A stretch of 64,000 nucleotides of DNA from Puniceicoccales bacterium Verruco_02 (GCA_001604585.1 LVBW01000030.1:62755-126754), one strand, 5' to 3'; shown: positions 1 through 9,008, counted from the stretch's first letter. The notes: a model not told the origin generated them from the letters alone. A program made the numbers and translations.

Positions 1-275
1 AGAGCCTGCTCCAGACGGCGCGCGCGGTAGAGTGGGGTGCAGCGCCACTGGGCGAATATCTGGCGCACCTCTTCGGGGATCTCGATCCAGCGTTCGGTCG
101 AGAATTCTTGCTTAATCAGCTCGCGCCCGAAAAGGGGTTCGAGCATGTCGGGCGTAATGGGCTGACCGGTGCCCGGATGCACCATCGGGGGCAGGGGCGT
201 CGGAAAGTCGGCCTGAAGGTTGTACCACGCATGGGGTATATGCGTATCGGGGAGCAGATATTTGACTGGTTTCAC
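1..275 (-). CDS. trpB: TrpB2-type tryptophan synthase beta chain, N-terminal part (truncated by window edge)
   Basis: Only the first ~91 residues are in the window; the gene runs off the left edge. Read on the minus strand from a GTG, the protein contains IPHAWYNLQADFPTPLPP, HPGTGQPITPDML, STERWIEIPEEVRQIF and TPLYRARRLEQA. These are the N-terminal hallmarks of the TrpB2 subfamily, which condenses indole with serine to give tryptophan, rather than of classical TrpB1. The GTG is chosen because the family begins about 13 residues before the PxxWYN motif and no in-frame ATG lies nearby upstream. A perfect inverted repeat overlaps the start codon. The neighbouring kinase gene diverges from it. 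No trpA is visible, as expected for TrpB2 genes, which are often unlinked. Identification is firm; the exact start is less certain. Confidence 0.85.
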   Translation of the reverse strand, partial: MKPVKYLLPDTHIPHAWYNLQADFPTPLPPMVHPGTGQPITPDMLEPLFGRELIKQEFSTERWIEIPEEVRQIFAQWRCTPLYRARRLEQA

Positions 276-297
276 AGGGACATAATCTGTGTCCCTG
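275..297. promoter_or_regulatory. Inverted repeat over the trpB start (candidate operator)
   Basis: The arms CAGGGACA (275-282) and TGTCCCTG (290-297) are a perfect 8-bp dyad around a 7-nt spacer. It begins at the first base of the trpB GTG and lies between two divergent genes. It could bind a dimeric repressor or form a hairpin over the initiation region. Function is inferred from position only. Confidence 0.4.
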
Positions 298-432
298 CGA
301 GCCGCAGAAGTCAAGGGTGGGCTGGGGCGATGAAACGACAGATGGGGGCGGCGGAAGTCGATTGCATACTTTGCAATGCATAATTGGCAAACGCGTTTGC
401 CGTGTTTACAATGCCAGTCACATCGAAGCCCC

Positions 433-1653
433 ATGCCGCCGCGCAAATCCAGTCCCCTTGACAATGTCCTTGGCCGCCTTGACGATCTGGACCAGCAGAA
501 CCTGGCCATACTCGTGCAGAGGCTTGCGCGGGAGCGGCGCCTCTTGGAGACTGTGTTCAACACCATCCGCGAGGGCATACTCGTCATCGGGCGCGAAGGC
601 GTCATCGACTATGCCAATTCTGCGGCGGCAGAGATGCTGGGCTTCATGCAAAAGGAAGTGGGCCGCGCCGTTCTCTGGAAGAGAGTCCCGGAGCTTGCCC
701 GCACTCTGCACCTTGCAGACGACGGGGGCCTGCGAGAGCTGTCCGGCATATCGCGAGAGGTGGAGATTAGTTACCCCGCTGCGCGTGTGTTGCACGTGTA
801 CATAGTCCCTTTGAACATAGAGGATCCCATGCCCGGTGCTGGCGAGGGCACAGAGCTGCGCCACGCCGTGATCCTTTCCGACATTACCGAGGAGAAGGAG
901 AGCGCCAGGCAGATAATCGAGAGCGAGAAGGTGCAGAGCATCATAGACCTCTCCGCCGGGGTGGCGCACGAGCTGGGCAATCCGCTCAACTCCATCACCA
1001 TACACCTGCAACTGGCCCGCAGGCAGATGCAGCGCATGGAGAAGGGTTCGCGCAGGGACAAGGTGGAGCGCGCCCTGTCGGTCTGTGCGGACGAGGTCAC
1101 GCGCCTCGACGGCATAATCAAGCACTTTCTGGAAGCTGTGCGCCCAGTGGAACCGGACTTTGCCGATCTGGACTTGATAAGCGTGCTCGACGAGTCTTTG
1201 GAGTTTCTCGGGCAGGAGCTGGCCGACTGTGGCCTTACAATCGACGTGGAGCTGGACAGTGTGGTGCCCATTGTGATGGGCGACAGAGGGCAGGTTAAGC
1301 AGGTCTTTTACAACATCATAAAAAATGCCCGCGACGCCACTCCCACGGGGGGCATAATCCGCATCCGCACAAGCAGCGACGACCAGTTCGTGTACGTGCA
1401 GATCGGCGACAACGGGCAGGGCATAGACCAGAACGACATGCCGAAGATATTCCGCCCCTACTTTACGACCAAGAAGGGCGGCAACGGTCTTGGCATGATG
1501 GTGGTCCAGCGCATCATGCGTGCTCACGGCGGCCGCATCGGCATAGACAGCCGCAAGGGCAAGGGCACGGTTGTGACACTGCAATTCCCCCAGAAGCAGC
1601 GCCGCGTGAGGATGCTGGGCGCGGGGGTCGATGCAGAGGCTCCTGCTCTGTGA
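433..1653 (+). CDS. PAS-domain sensor histidine kinase
   Basis: This is a 406-residue cytoplasmic two-component kinase with no membrane segment. A PAS domain (about residues 40-150, EGILVIGREGVIDYANSAA) is followed by a HisKA dimerisation domain with phospho-acceptor His179 in VAHELGNPLNSI, then an HATPase_c domain. The ATPase domain shows the N-box YNIIKNARDA, G1 box GDNGQGID, F-box FRPYFTTKK and G2 box GNGLGM, so all catalytic motifs are present. It resembles the NtrB/AtoS class. The ATG at 433 is preferred over the in-frame ATG at 376 because the intervening 19 residues look non-native. No response regulator gene is adjacent in the window, so its partner must be elsewhere. The signal sensed by the PAS domain is unknown. 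Confidence 0.9.
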   Translation: MPPRKSSPLDNVLGRLDDLDQQNLAILVQRLARERRLLETVFNTIREGILVIGREGVIDYANSAAAEMLGFMQKEVGRAVLWKRVPELARTLHLADDGGLRELSGISREVEISYPAARVLHVYIVPLNIEDPMPGAGEGTELRHAVILSDITEEKESARQIIESEKVQSIIDLSAGVAHELGNPLNSITIHLQLARRQMQRMEKGSRRDKVERALSVCADEVTRLDGIIKHFLEAVRPVEPDFADLDLISVLDESLEFLGQELADCGLTIDVELDSVVPIVMGDRGQVKQVFYNIIKNARDATPTGGIIRIRTSSDDQFVYVQIGDNGQGIDQNDMPKIFRPYFTTKKGGNGLGMMVVQRIMRAHGGRIGIDSRKGKGTVVTLQFPQKQRRVRMLGAGVDAEAPAL

Positions 1654-1660
1654 TGGCGAG

Positions 1661-2887
1661 CTACCTAGCCTCGGCAAGGCAGTGCTGCACGACGCGGAAG
1701 CTTCTTTCGACTCCGCCGCCGCGCACCCATATCGTGGCCATGCGGCTTACCGGGCCGTCATTTGCCGCCACCTCGAAATTCACCTGCCCGGTGCCCCATC
1801 CGCTCAAGGGGGCCAGTCCGCGCAGCCAGTCCGCGCCCTCGCACTCCACTCTCCATGAGGCGTTGCCGTGTATGGCGAAGGTGTAGGCCGATGCGTCCGG
1901 CCCCATCACTATGTCGCCATGTACGGACAAGTTCATGTGCGTTGCTTCGTCGCGCCCGATGCGGGCGTAAACGCTCGGGAAATAGGTGCTCGGGTAATAG
2001 GCGGAGGGGCTGTGCTGGTCGTTCCAACTAGGACAAACCATGTTCATGCCCTCGCCGTCGCCGTTCCATGCCCATGCAATGACTGTCCAGCCAAGCTCGC
2101 GAGCCTTGTCCGTCAGCGCGGCCCAGTCGGCGCCGCCTTCGCGCATTCCGCCAAACTCGCCCACGATGATGGGCCTGTCCACTTTGGCGAACAGCTCAAG
2201 GTCCAGCGGCTTCATCCAGCGGCGCGGCCCATGTTTTACATAGGCGCTACTGTATATGTGGACAGAAAAGACGATGTCGCGGTCTTCGATTTGGGCTGAG
2301 GCTTCGGCGGCTGTGTATGTTTCCTGCCCCCAGCCGGGTATGTCTATGATTAACGGCCCCTTGTACACCTCGCGCACTATGGCAATGGCCTTGTTGTAGG
2401 CGCTGGCATACTGCTCCGGGGTAATGTCGTGGTCTCCCCACTCGTTCATCAGGTTGACGGTGAATGGACCGGCTTTGGAAAGTTCGGCATAATGGGCCTT
2501 CCACCAGCGGGCGGCGGCCAGCAGGGCCTCGGGGTCGGGCGAGCCGTTGTGTTCGTAGCGGTGGTAGGTGGCGATTACGTTGTAGCCGTTCTGGTTCGCC
2601 TCTTGTATCCAGCGTTGCATCGTCTCGATGCGCACTTTTTGCTCCGGGGGCAGCTCTATGCGCACGGTGCCGATTTTGTCGAAGCGGCGCATCAGCTCCC
2701 AGCCTATCGGAATGTTGCCCTTGTCGGCGCTGTTGAAGTAGCCGGCCTGTATGTTCACCCCGTCTGGCCAGCCAAGAGTCTGCGCCCGGGCACAGACGGT
2801 GCCCAGCAGGACATACGCCAGAAGGCAGCCCGCTCTTGATAAAGCGATGCGCAAGTTGCGCCCGTGAGTGTGCTGCGATGTGGCCAT
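1661..2887 (-). CDS. Secreted GH5-family glycoside hydrolase with BACON-like C-terminal domain
   Basis: A 408-residue exported enzyme. A signal peptide (about residues 1-36, cleavage near CARAQ) precedes a TIM-barrel GH5 catalytic domain. The acid/base glutamate is E149 in NLMNEWG and the nucleophile is E244 in IVGEFGG, the usual GH5 pair for cleaving beta-linked glucan or mannan. The last ~65 residues (SWRVECEGADWL to RMATIWVRGGG) match the tryptophan-rich, Ig-like BACON pattern seen next to bacterial glycosidases. The ATG at 2887 is chosen over the longer frame opening at 3010 because it gives a proper signal peptide. It converges on the kinase gene, with 7 bp between the two stops. Exact substrate cannot be read from the sequence. 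Confidence 0.85.
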   Translation of the reverse strand: MATSQHTHGRNLRIALSRAGCLLAYVLLGTVCARAQTLGWPDGVNIQAGYFNSADKGNIPIGWELMRRFDKIGTVRIELPPEQKVRIETMQRWIQEANQNGYNVIATYHRYEHNGSPDPEALLAAARWWKAHYAELSKAGPFTVNLMNEWGDHDITPEQYASAYNKAIAIVREVYKGPLIIDIPGWGQETYTAAEASAQIEDRDIVFSVHIYSSAYVKHGPRRWMKPLDLELFAKVDRPIIVGEFGGMREGGADWAALTDKARELGWTVIAWAWNGDGEGMNMVCPSWNDQHSPSAYYPSTYFPSVYARIGRDEATHMNLSVHGDIVMGPDASAYTFAIHGNASWRVECEGADWLRGLAPLSGWGTGQVNFEVAANDGPVSRMATIWVRGGGVERSFRVVQHCLAEAR

Positions 2888-3119
2888 GTCCTTTACACGA
2901 ATAATGCCCAAGGCGAGGCTCCATTCCCCGCGTCTTGGTATGCGTAGATAGAGCAAACACCCCATCCTTGACAATGCTTTTACGTAGAAATTCGACCCAT
3001 CGGGAAGCACCTAAGGCTATGTGTACTGCATTTGCACAGTGAGTAGCTGGCCAAGCATGTGGATGAAGCTCTTCCTGTTGGCTTCACCTGTTGTCGAAGG
3101 CCCGATATTGGCGTGCTTC

Positions 3120-3701
3120 TTACATGCTTTCCATTGCGCGTGCTATCGCTGTCACGGTCTCTCCCTCGGACTGGGGCGCAGTCTGTGCTGGCATGGCGTT
3201 CCTTTGTTTGTCGGCCATTAGGCGGCGGATAGTCAGGGCGTTGGTCAGCAGCATGAAGGTCTCAAGTCCTGTGCCGCCAATGGAGCCGGAGTGTATGTTG
3301 TTTATGAGCCACATGCAGGTGCAGAACATGATTAGCAGGCGCATACGCACCCCGCTCGTTGCAAAGAAGGCCCACGTTGCCACGCAGGAGCCGACTACGG
3401 GCAATAGCCCCCAGGCGTCGTGGACAAAGAAGAAGGCCGTTGTGATGTGCAGGCCGATGAATATTGCCCCTAGAGCCTTGGAGCGGTAGCGGATGGACAG
3501 CACGCTGCGCGTGCAGGAAACGGCAGCACTGGCCGCCGCCGCAGTGTTGCCCAGCATGGCAAAGTGCGCAAGGTAGGCCAGAGTCTCCAGCGACATGAGC
3601 GCTTTGAGCTTCCACTCTACCCTTTGCATCAATGCGGCGATGCCGAAAACGAACGCGCAGTAGCCCAGAGCCTGCGAAAAAGAAAATACCCCTGTATCCA
3701 T
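3120..3701 (-). CDS. YgjV-like inner membrane protein
   Basis: A 193-residue, strongly hydrophobic protein with about six predicted membrane segments. It matches the YgjV (Imp-YgjV) family in length and layout, including the start FSFSQALGYCAFVFGIAAL, the LETLAYLAHFAMLG segment, the middle region around SIRYRS, and the late stretch MWLINNIHSGSIGGT. The family has no well-established function. The last ~30 residues are polar and probably cytoplasmic. It stands alone on the minus strand between patB and the GH5 gene, separated from patB by a 174-bp gap that contains a large dyad. Confidence 0.75.
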   Translation of the reverse strand: MDTGVFSFSQALGYCAFVFGIAALMQRVEWKLKALMSLETLAYLAHFAMLGNTAAAASAAVSCTRSVLSIRYRSKALGAIFIGLHITTAFFFVHDAWGLLPVVGSCVATWAFFATSGVRMRLLIMFCTCMWLINNIHSGSIGGTGLETFMLLTNALTIRRLMADKQRNAMPAQTAPQSEGETVTAIARAMESM

Positions 3702-3790
3702 AGCCTGTATTGATATATGCCTCAGCCGGACCGCACAGCATCTGCCTTACCCCATTTCAGCCCGTGCGGATACAGCGATGGCTAGGCGCT

Positions 3791-3824
3791 ATTGTTCGGC
3801 ATGGCAACAGGATTGCCGAACAAT
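3791..3824. repeat. Large 11-bp inverted repeat between patB and the YgjV-like gene
   Basis: ATTGTTCGGCA (3791-3801) and TGCCGAACAAT (3814-3824) form a perfect 11-bp dyad with a 12-nt spacer. Inside it, GGCAA/TTGCC can form an alternative smaller hairpin. A third partial copy, CATTGTTCAGC, lies just downstream at 3832-3842. There is no T-run on either strand, so a simple intrinsic terminator is unlikely. It could be an operator upstream of the YgjV-like gene or an RNA stem at the 3' end of the patB transcript. Confidence 0.5.
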
Positions 3825-3875
3825 CTTGCTGCATTGTTCAGCGGTCCCCATGCGCGGAAGCCCTGAAGGGGAGCA

Positions 3876-5051
3876 TTATTGCATGGAGCAGGATTTCGGC
3901 CCGACGGGTTCGCGCAGTGCATCGACGGCCCTTGCCATGCGCTCCAGCCCTTCCTCCAGCATCTGGCTGGGGCAGGCGAAGTTCATGCGCAGCATTTGGC
4001 GCTCACCATAGTCGGCCCCATCGGACAGGCCAACGCCTGCGTCCTCGAAGTACCTCACCGGGTCGTCAAGGCCCAGTTCGCTCACGTCCAGCCAAGCCAT
4101 GTAGGTGGCTTCGCAGGGGCCGATTTTTATCTCTGGCATTCTTTCGGCAATGCAGCGGCGCAAAGTGGCGCGATTCTCTCGCAGGTAGCCAAGGAGTCCT
4201 TTCAGCCAGGCCCCGCTCTCGGCATATGCGGCACGGCAGGCCTCGAAACCCATCAGGTTCACATGGTCGGCCATGCCGCGAATGGCTCTTTTGAAGCTAT
4301 CGCGCAGACCCTTGTCGGGTATAACGGCAAAGGCGCAGGATAGGCCCGGAACGTTGAAGGTCTTGCTCGGGGCCATGAGCATGACGCTGCGCGCTGCCGC
4401 CTCCTCGATTGCGAGAATGGGCGTATGCACAGCCTCGGGGTCCAGCACAAGGTCGCAGTGGATGTCGTCGGAGCAGATGATTATCCCGTGCCTAGCCGCA
4501 AAGCTGCCAAGGCGCTCCAGTTCGCTACGACTGAAGGCGCGCCCGATGGGGTTATGCGGGTTGCAGATAAGGAGCAGCTTCACCCCTCGGGCGGCTTTTT
4601 CCATTGCCTCCCAGTCGAAGGAGTAGCTCATGCCAGCTCTTGCAAGGGGGACGCGCACGCCTTTTCGGCCCTGGTTGACGGGCGCGAGCATGAACTGTGG
4701 GTAAACGGGGGGGCAGTACATTACCCCTTCGCCTGGTCCGGCAAATGCCCGGCAGCTTGCCCCAAGGCCGGGTACTATGCCCGGAAGCCACACTATCCAG
4801 TCCCGCTCGGCCTTCAGGCCCTTGTCGTTATGCAGGTAGCCTAGGACGGCCTCGTAGAGGCGCTCGTCGGGCAGGGTGTAGCCGAATACCCCGTGCTCGA
4901 CCCTTTTGCGCAGGGCTTCGATAATCGCCGGAGAGCTGCGAAAGTCCATGTCCGCCAGCCAGAAGGGCAGTATGTCCCTGCCTTTGTATCTGTCCCATTT
5001 AAGGCTGCTGGTTTCCGCGCGGTCAACGCAGTGGTCGGAAAAGCTGTTCAT
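3876..5051 (-). CDS. patB: PatB/MalY-type PLP-dependent C-S lyase (aminotransferase fold)
   Basis: A 391-residue fold-type I PLP enzyme. It carries the MalY/PatB signature LPFWLADMDF (about 28-37), GYTLPDERL, CNPHNPIGRAFS, CSDDIHCDLV and the Schiff-base lysine K230 in APSKTFNVPGL. Family members cleave cystathionine or cysteine conjugates to give homocysteine/thiols plus pyruvate and ammonia; some also act as aminotransferases. Length equals the family norm. It is not operonic with mdh, because a strong terminator separates the two. The choice between cystathionine beta-lyase and broader cysteine-S-conjugate lyase cannot be made from sequence. Confidence 0.88.
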   Translation of the reverse strand: MNSFSDHCVDRAETSSLKWDRYKGRDILPFWLADMDFRSSPAIIEALRKRVEHGVFGYTLPDERLYEAVLGYLHNDKGLKAERDWIVWLPGIVPGLGASCRAFAGPGEGVMYCPPVYPQFMLAPVNQGRKGVRVPLARAGMSYSFDWEAMEKAARGVKLLLICNPHNPIGRAFSRSELERLGSFAARHGIIICSDDIHCDLVLDPEAVHTPILAIEEAAARSVMLMAPSKTFNVPGLSCAFAVIPDKGLRDSFKRAIRGMADHVNLMGFEACRAAYAESGAWLKGLLGYLRENRATLRRCIAERMPEIKIGPCEATYMAWLDVSELGLDDPVRYFEDAGVGLSDGADYGERQMLRMNFACPSQMLEEGLERMARAVDALREPVGPKSCSMQ

Positions 5052-5168
5052 CTTGTAATGGGCTTGAGGCTGTCACTGTGGACTCTGTGTTGTCAAGCTG
5101 CCTGCTTGTCTTGGTATTATGACAGGTTCCGGCCGGGGCGTTCCACGCCGTGCGCGACACAATGTGCA

Positions 5169-5202
5169 CAAAAAGCCCGTCTCCGATGCCGGGGACGGGC
5201 TT
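5169..5202 (-). terminator. Intrinsic terminator of mdh
   Basis: On the minus strand AAGCCCGTC and GACGGGCTT pair as a 9-bp stem around a 12-nt loop, followed directly by TTTG. It lies about 40 bp beyond the mdh stop and ends that transcript before patB. Confidence 0.85.
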
Positions 5203-5239
5203 AATGAAGCGGCTTTGTGGGCCGGTCAATATCTGGCCA

Positions 5240-6232
5240 CTAGGGGAGCATGTCCTTGACGGTTTCCTTTTCGCCGACAAGTTCGGCGACGGTCTTGGCT
5301 ATGGCGCCCTTGGCGAACTCGTTCACGGGCAGGCCCTGCACGATCTTGTAGCCGCCCTTGCCGTCGCTAACGACGGGGAAGGAGCTGATGAGACCTGCGG
5401 GCACTCCGTAGCTGCCGTCGGAGGGGATGCAGACGCTTGTCCAGTCGCCTTCGGGCGTGCCGCTGTAGAGGCTCTTGACCGTGTCGAGGGCGGCGTTGGC
5501 CGCGCTGGCCGCGCTGGAGGCACCGCGGGCCGCGATGACGGCTGCGCCGCGCTTGCCCACGAGGCTCTGGAACTCGCCCTTGAGCCACTCTTGGTCAGTT
5601 ATGACTTCGGTGAGGGGCTTGCCGGAGATCTTGGCATTGTAGAAGTCGCTGTACATCGTGGGCGAGTGGTTGCCCCATATGGCCACGTTGCTTACCTCTG
5701 CCACGGGCACGCCTGCCTTCTGGGCCAACATGCTCTTGGCGCGGTTTTCGTCAAGGCGCGTCATGGCAAACCAGCGCTCGGCCGGTATGGAGGGAGCGTT
5801 GTTCATGGCGATGAGGCAGTTGGTGTTGCAGGGGTTGCCCACAACGAGGATGCGCACGTCCTTGGCTGCGTTCGCCTCGATGGCCTTGGCCTGACCGACG
5901 AAGATCTTGCCGTTGTCCTTGAGCAGGTCGGCGCGTTCCATTCCCGGGCCACGGGGCTTGCTGCCAACGAGCAGGCACCAGTTGCAGTCCTTGAAGCCTT
6001 CGTTGGCATCGCCGGTGGCGACGATGTCTGTCAGCAGCGGGAAAGCGCAGTCGTTAAGCTCCATGACAACGCCCTTGAGCTTCTCAAGGACTGCCGGAAC
6101 GGGCACCTCGACAAGGTTCAGGGCCACGGGCTGATCGGGGCCGAAGATCTCGCCCGATGCCAGGCGGAACACTATGGCGTAACCAATGTTGCCGGCCGCG
6201 CCGGTCACTGCTACTCGAATGGGTTTTTTCAT
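5240..6232 (-). CDS. mdh: Malate dehydrogenase
   Basis: A 330-residue cytosolic, type-2 (MDH2, cytosolic-like) NAD(P)-dependent malate dehydrogenase that interconverts malate and oxaloacetate in the TCA cycle. The Rossmann motif is [12 protein letters not shown] (9-20). Substrate-binding arginines occur in [11 protein letters not shown] (90-100) and [10 protein letters not shown] (158-167). Catalytic histidine H189 is in [12 protein letters not shown]. Length is normal for the class. It is transcribed alone, divergently from gapA across a 383-bp gap, and ends at an intrinsic terminator. Confidence 0.95.
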   Translation of the reverse strand: MKKPIRVAVTGAAGNIGYAIVFRLASGEIFGPDQPVALNLVEVPVPAVLEKLKGVVMELNDCAFPLLTDIVATGDANEGFKDCNWCLLVGSKPRGPGMERADLLKDNGKIFVGQAKAIEANAAKDVRILVVGNPCNTNCLIAMNNAPSIPAERWFAMTRLDENRAKSMLAQKAGVPVAEVSNVAIWGNHSPTMYSDFYNAKISGKPLTEVITDQEWLKGEFQSLVGKRGAAVIAARGASSAASAANAALDTVKSLYSGTPEGDWTSVCIPSDGSYGVPAGLISSFPVVSDGKGGYKIVQGLPVNEFAKGAIAKTVAELVGEKETVKDMLP

Positions 6233-6615
6233 TGCTGTGCTGTTGTTTGAATGTTGGCCTTTTGCCGGAAAAGTGGGGCTTCGCGTGAGGTCCGTGCTTA
6301 CGCAGTAGACAGGCGCTTAGTGCAGGGACGCTACTGGCCCATGCATTACAGAGATGCCACTATGCAGGGTTTTCAACTCCGCGCGTACTTTATGGAGTCA
6401 ACAATCCCAATGGCATCGGGGTCAATCAGATTCAGAATCTGTCGTGCAGCCGGGCTGCCAGATTCGGTATTCGGCCTTTCTTGTGAGGGCTGCGTTTGCA
6501 TACCTGTGGGTTCTGACGGATTATTCTCTTGCCAAGCGGCGCAGTAATGCCCGAAAGTACGCATTCCGGCCCAGAAAGCCGGAAGCAAATTTAACCACTA
6601 GACAAGCACATCAAA
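6233..6615. other. 383-bp divergent intergenic region between mdh and gapA
   Basis: No convincing gene lies here. It must hold the outward promoters of mdh and gapA, but no clean -35/-10 pair could be singled out. Two dyads are visible: CAGATT-CAG-AATCTG at about 6427-6441 and GCAGC-CGG-GCTGC at about 6446-6458. The gapA leader ends in CAAGCACATCA (6603-6613), an 11-mer also found directly at the glgP start. Confidence 0.5.
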
Positions 6616-7662
6616 ATGGCAGTCAAAGTAGCAATTAACGGGTTCGGCCGCATCGGCCGCCTCGTGTTCCGTGCGATCGTAGAACAGGGCCTCATCGACA
6701 ATGGCTCGGTTGACGTCGTCGCCATCAACGACCTTGTCCCTGCGGACAACCTTGCCTACCTGGTGAAGTACGACTCCATTCAGGGTCGCTTCACCGGCAC
6801 GGTCTCCAGCGCCAAGAGCAGCGACGCAGTCGCCGAAGACGACATGCTCGTTGTCAATGGCAAGAGCATCCAGTGCCTCGCCGTCAAGGAAGGCCCGAGC
6901 GCCATGCCTTGGGCAAAGCTCGGTGTTGACATCGTCATCGAGTCCACGGGTCTCTTCGTCGAGGACGTGAAGGCACAGGGCCACATCAATGCCGGTGCCA
7001 AGAAGGTCATCATCTCCGCCCCCGCAAAGGGCAACGTCAAGACCGTCGTCATCGGCGTCAACGACGCAGAGCTGACCGCTTCGGACAACATCATCTCCAA
7101 CGCCTCCTGCACGACGAACTGTCTGGCCCCCATCACCAAGGTCATCCTCGACAACTACGGTATCGTCGAAGGCCTGATGACCACGGTCCACAGCTACACC
7201 GCCACCCAGAAGACCAACGACGGTCCCTCCAAGAAGGACTGGAAGGGTGGCCGCGCCGCCGCCATCAACATCATCCCCTCCTCGACCGGTGCCGCCAAGG
7301 CCGTGGGTCTTGTCCTGCCTGCCACCAAGGGCAAGCTGACGGGCATGAGCTTCCGCGTCCCGACCCCGACCGTCTCCGTCGTCGACCTCACCGTCAAGAC
7401 CGAGAAGGAAACCAGCTACGCCGACATCTGCGCAAAGATGAAGGAAGCTGCCGAGGGTTCGATGAAGGGTATCCTCGCCTACACCGAAGACGAAGTTGTC
7501 TCCAGCGACTTCATCCACTGCTCGGCCTCGTCGATCTTCGACGCCGGTTCCGGCATCGGCCTGAACAGCACCTTCTTCAAGCTGGTCAGCTGGTATGACA
7601 ACGAATGGGGCTACTCCAACCGCGTCGTTGACCTTCTCCAGAAGGTCGCCAAGTTCCTCTAA
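6616..7662 (+). CDS. gapA: Glyceraldehyde-3-phosphate dehydrogenase, type I
   Basis: A 348-residue enzyme that oxidises glyceraldehyde-3-phosphate to 1,3-bisphosphoglycerate with NAD+. The N-terminal Rossmann motif is INGFGRIGR (7-15). The catalytic nucleophile is C165 in [12 protein letters not shown], and the base is H192 in [10 protein letters not shown]. The C-terminal [11 protein letters not shown] motif is intact. Codon use is strongly biased to GAC, AAG, CTC and ATC, as expected for a highly expressed gene. It leads a gapA-pgk-tpiA run, with a terminator-like, possibly attenuating structure between gapA and pgk. No clear Shine-Dalgarno sequence precedes the ATG. Confidence 0.97.
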   Translation: MAVKVAINGFGRIGRLVFRAIVEQGLIDNGSVDVVAINDLVPADNLAYLVKYDSIQGRFTGTVSSAKSSDAVAEDDMLVVNGKSIQCLAVKEGPSAMPWAKLGVDIVIESTGLFVEDVKAQGHINAGAKKVIISAPAKGNVKTVVIGVNDAELTASDNIISNASCTTNCLAPITKVILDNYGIVEGLMTTVHSYTATQKTNDGPSKKDWKGGRAAAINIIPSSTGAAKAVGLVLPATKGKLTGMSFRVPTPTVSVVDLTVKTEKETSYADICAKMKEAAEGSMKGILAYTEDEVVSSDFIHCSASSIFDAGSGIGLNSTFFKLVSWYDNEWGYSNRVVDLLQKVAKFL

Positions 7663-7708
7663 TCCGGGACTCGCGCCTAGCTATCAACCATAGTTGAACG
7701 AACTTACA

Positions 7709-7767
7709 GGGTCGCCAGTCGTGCGAGGCCAAGAGCCAGCATAGGCTGGCGACCTTTTCGTTTTTTT
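7709..7767 (+). terminator. gapA-pgk intergenic terminator/attenuator-like structure
   Basis: GGTCGCCAG (7710-7718) can pair with CTGGCGACC (7746-7754), or GCCAGC (7735-7740) can pair with GCTGGC (7745-7750). The two hairpins share the right arm, so they exclude each other. A TTTTCGTTTTTTT run follows directly. It may simply end part of the gapA transcripts, or modulate read-through into pgk. Confidence 0.75.
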
Positions 7768-7808
7768 ACGATCATAGTTCTAGCGACCATTTTACCCAAA
7801 TTACCGTC

Positions 7809-9008
7809 ATGGCTATCAAGACCGTCAAAGACATCTCCGTTTCCGGCAAGCGCTGCTTTGTGCGCTGCGACTTCAACGTGCCCGTTGATCCCAACGGCAC
7901 CATCACGGACTATTCCCGCATCGTGGGCGCTCTGCCCACGCTGCAATACCTTGTCGAGAACAAGGCGAAGGTCATCCTCGCCAGCCACCTTGGCCGCCCC
8001 AAGGCCGGTCCTGCTCCGGAGTTCAGCCTTGCCCCCGTGGCCAAGGCCCTCGCGGAGAAGCTCGGCAAGCCCGTCACTTTCCTCAACGACTGCATCGGCC
8101 CCGAGGTCGAGGCCGCCGTGGCCGCCATGAATGACGGCGATGTCATCCTCCTAGAGAACGTGCGCTTCTACAAGGGCGAGGAAAAGAACGACCCGGCCCT
8201 GTCCCAGAAGTTCGCCGCAATGGCCGACGTGTTCGTAAACGACGCTTTCGGCACCGCCCACCGCGCACATTGCTCGACGGCAGGCATTGCCGAGTTCATC
8301 AAGGGCGACAAGGTCTCCGGCTTCCTCATCGAGGACGAGCTGAAGTTCCTTGGCGAAAAGACCGCCAGCCCGGACCGCCCCTTCACCGTCATCCTCGGCG
8401 GCGCAAAGGTGTCCGACAAGATCATGGTCATTGACGCCCTTCTTGAGAAGGCCGACGCCATCCTCATTGGCGGTGCCATGGCCTACACCTTCGCCGTTGC
8501 GCAGGGTGCCAAGGTCGGCTCTTCGATGAACGAGCCTGACAAGGCCGAGACCGCCCTTTCCGCCATTGCCAAGGCAAAGGCCAAGGGGGTGAAGTTCCTC
8601 CTGCCCGTGGACCACGTAATCACCGACAAGCTCGACTTTGCGGGCAAGGCCGTGGGCGAGCTGAAGGTCGTCGAGGGCGACATCCCCGACGGCTGGATGG
8701 GCGTTGACATCGGTCCGAAGACCGTCGCGCTCTACTCGGCAGAAATCGCCGCCAGCAAGACCGTGCTTTGGAACGGCCCGATGGGCGTTTTCGAGATCAA
8801 GGCCGTTGCCAAGGGCACCTTCGCCGTGGCCAAGGCCGTGGCAGAGGCAGAAGCCTGCTCCATCATCGGCGGAGGCGACTCTGTAAAGGCCATCAACAAG
8901 AGCGGCTACGGCAGTCAGGTGACCTTCATGAGCACCGGCGGCGGCGCGTCGCTGGAGTTTCTCGAAGGCAAGGCCCTCCCCGGAGTCGAAGTCCTCGACA
9001 GGAAGTAA
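7809..9008 (+). CDS. pgk: Phosphoglycerate kinase
   Basis: A 399-residue, single-chain, two-domain glycolytic kinase that transfers phosphate from 1,3-bisphosphoglycerate to ADP. N-terminal substrate-site motifs VRCDFNVP (18-25) and ASHLGRPK are present, as are the hinge/nucleotide motifs GGAKVSDK, NGPMGVFE and GGGDSVKA near the C-terminus. Length is standard. It follows gapA by 146 bp, including the terminator-like structure, and precedes tpiA by 44 bp. The ATG at 7809 gives the normal family N-terminus. Confidence 0.97.
   Translation: MAIKTVKDISVSGKRCFVRCDFNVPVDPNGTITDYSRIVGALPTLQYLVENKAKVILASHLGRPKAGPAPEFSLAPVAKALAEKLGKPVTFLNDCIGPEVEAAVAAMNDGDVILLENVRFYKGEEKNDPALSQKFAAMADVFVNDAFGTAHRAHCSTAGIAEFIKGDKVSGFLIEDELKFLGEKTASPDRPFTVILGGAKVSDKIMVIDALLEKADAILIGGAMAYTFAVAQGAKVGSSMNEPDKAETALSAIAKAKAKGVKFLLPVDHVITDKLDFAGKAVGELKVVEGDIPDGWMGVDIGPKTVALYSAEIAASKTVLWNGPMGVFEIKAVAKGTFAVAKAVAEAEACSIIGGGDSVKAINKSGYGSQVTFMSTGGGASLEFLEGKALPGVEVLDRK

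Noticed and set aside
418..1677. Long open frame antisense to the histidine kinase
   Set aside because: It is a GC-rich shadow of the kinase gene, with His/Leu/Ala-rich translation and no motif; the plus-strand frame has all kinase boxes.
5150..6250. 366-codon plus-strand ORF opposite mdh
   Set aside because: Shadow ORF; the minus-strand frame is a complete malate dehydrogenase.
6373..6588. 71-codon minus-strand ORF in the mdh-gapA gap (ends LNLIDPDAIGIVDSI)
   Set aside because: It has no ribosome-binding site, no recognised domain and lies in a promoter region. It cannot be excluded as a small gene, but support is too weak.
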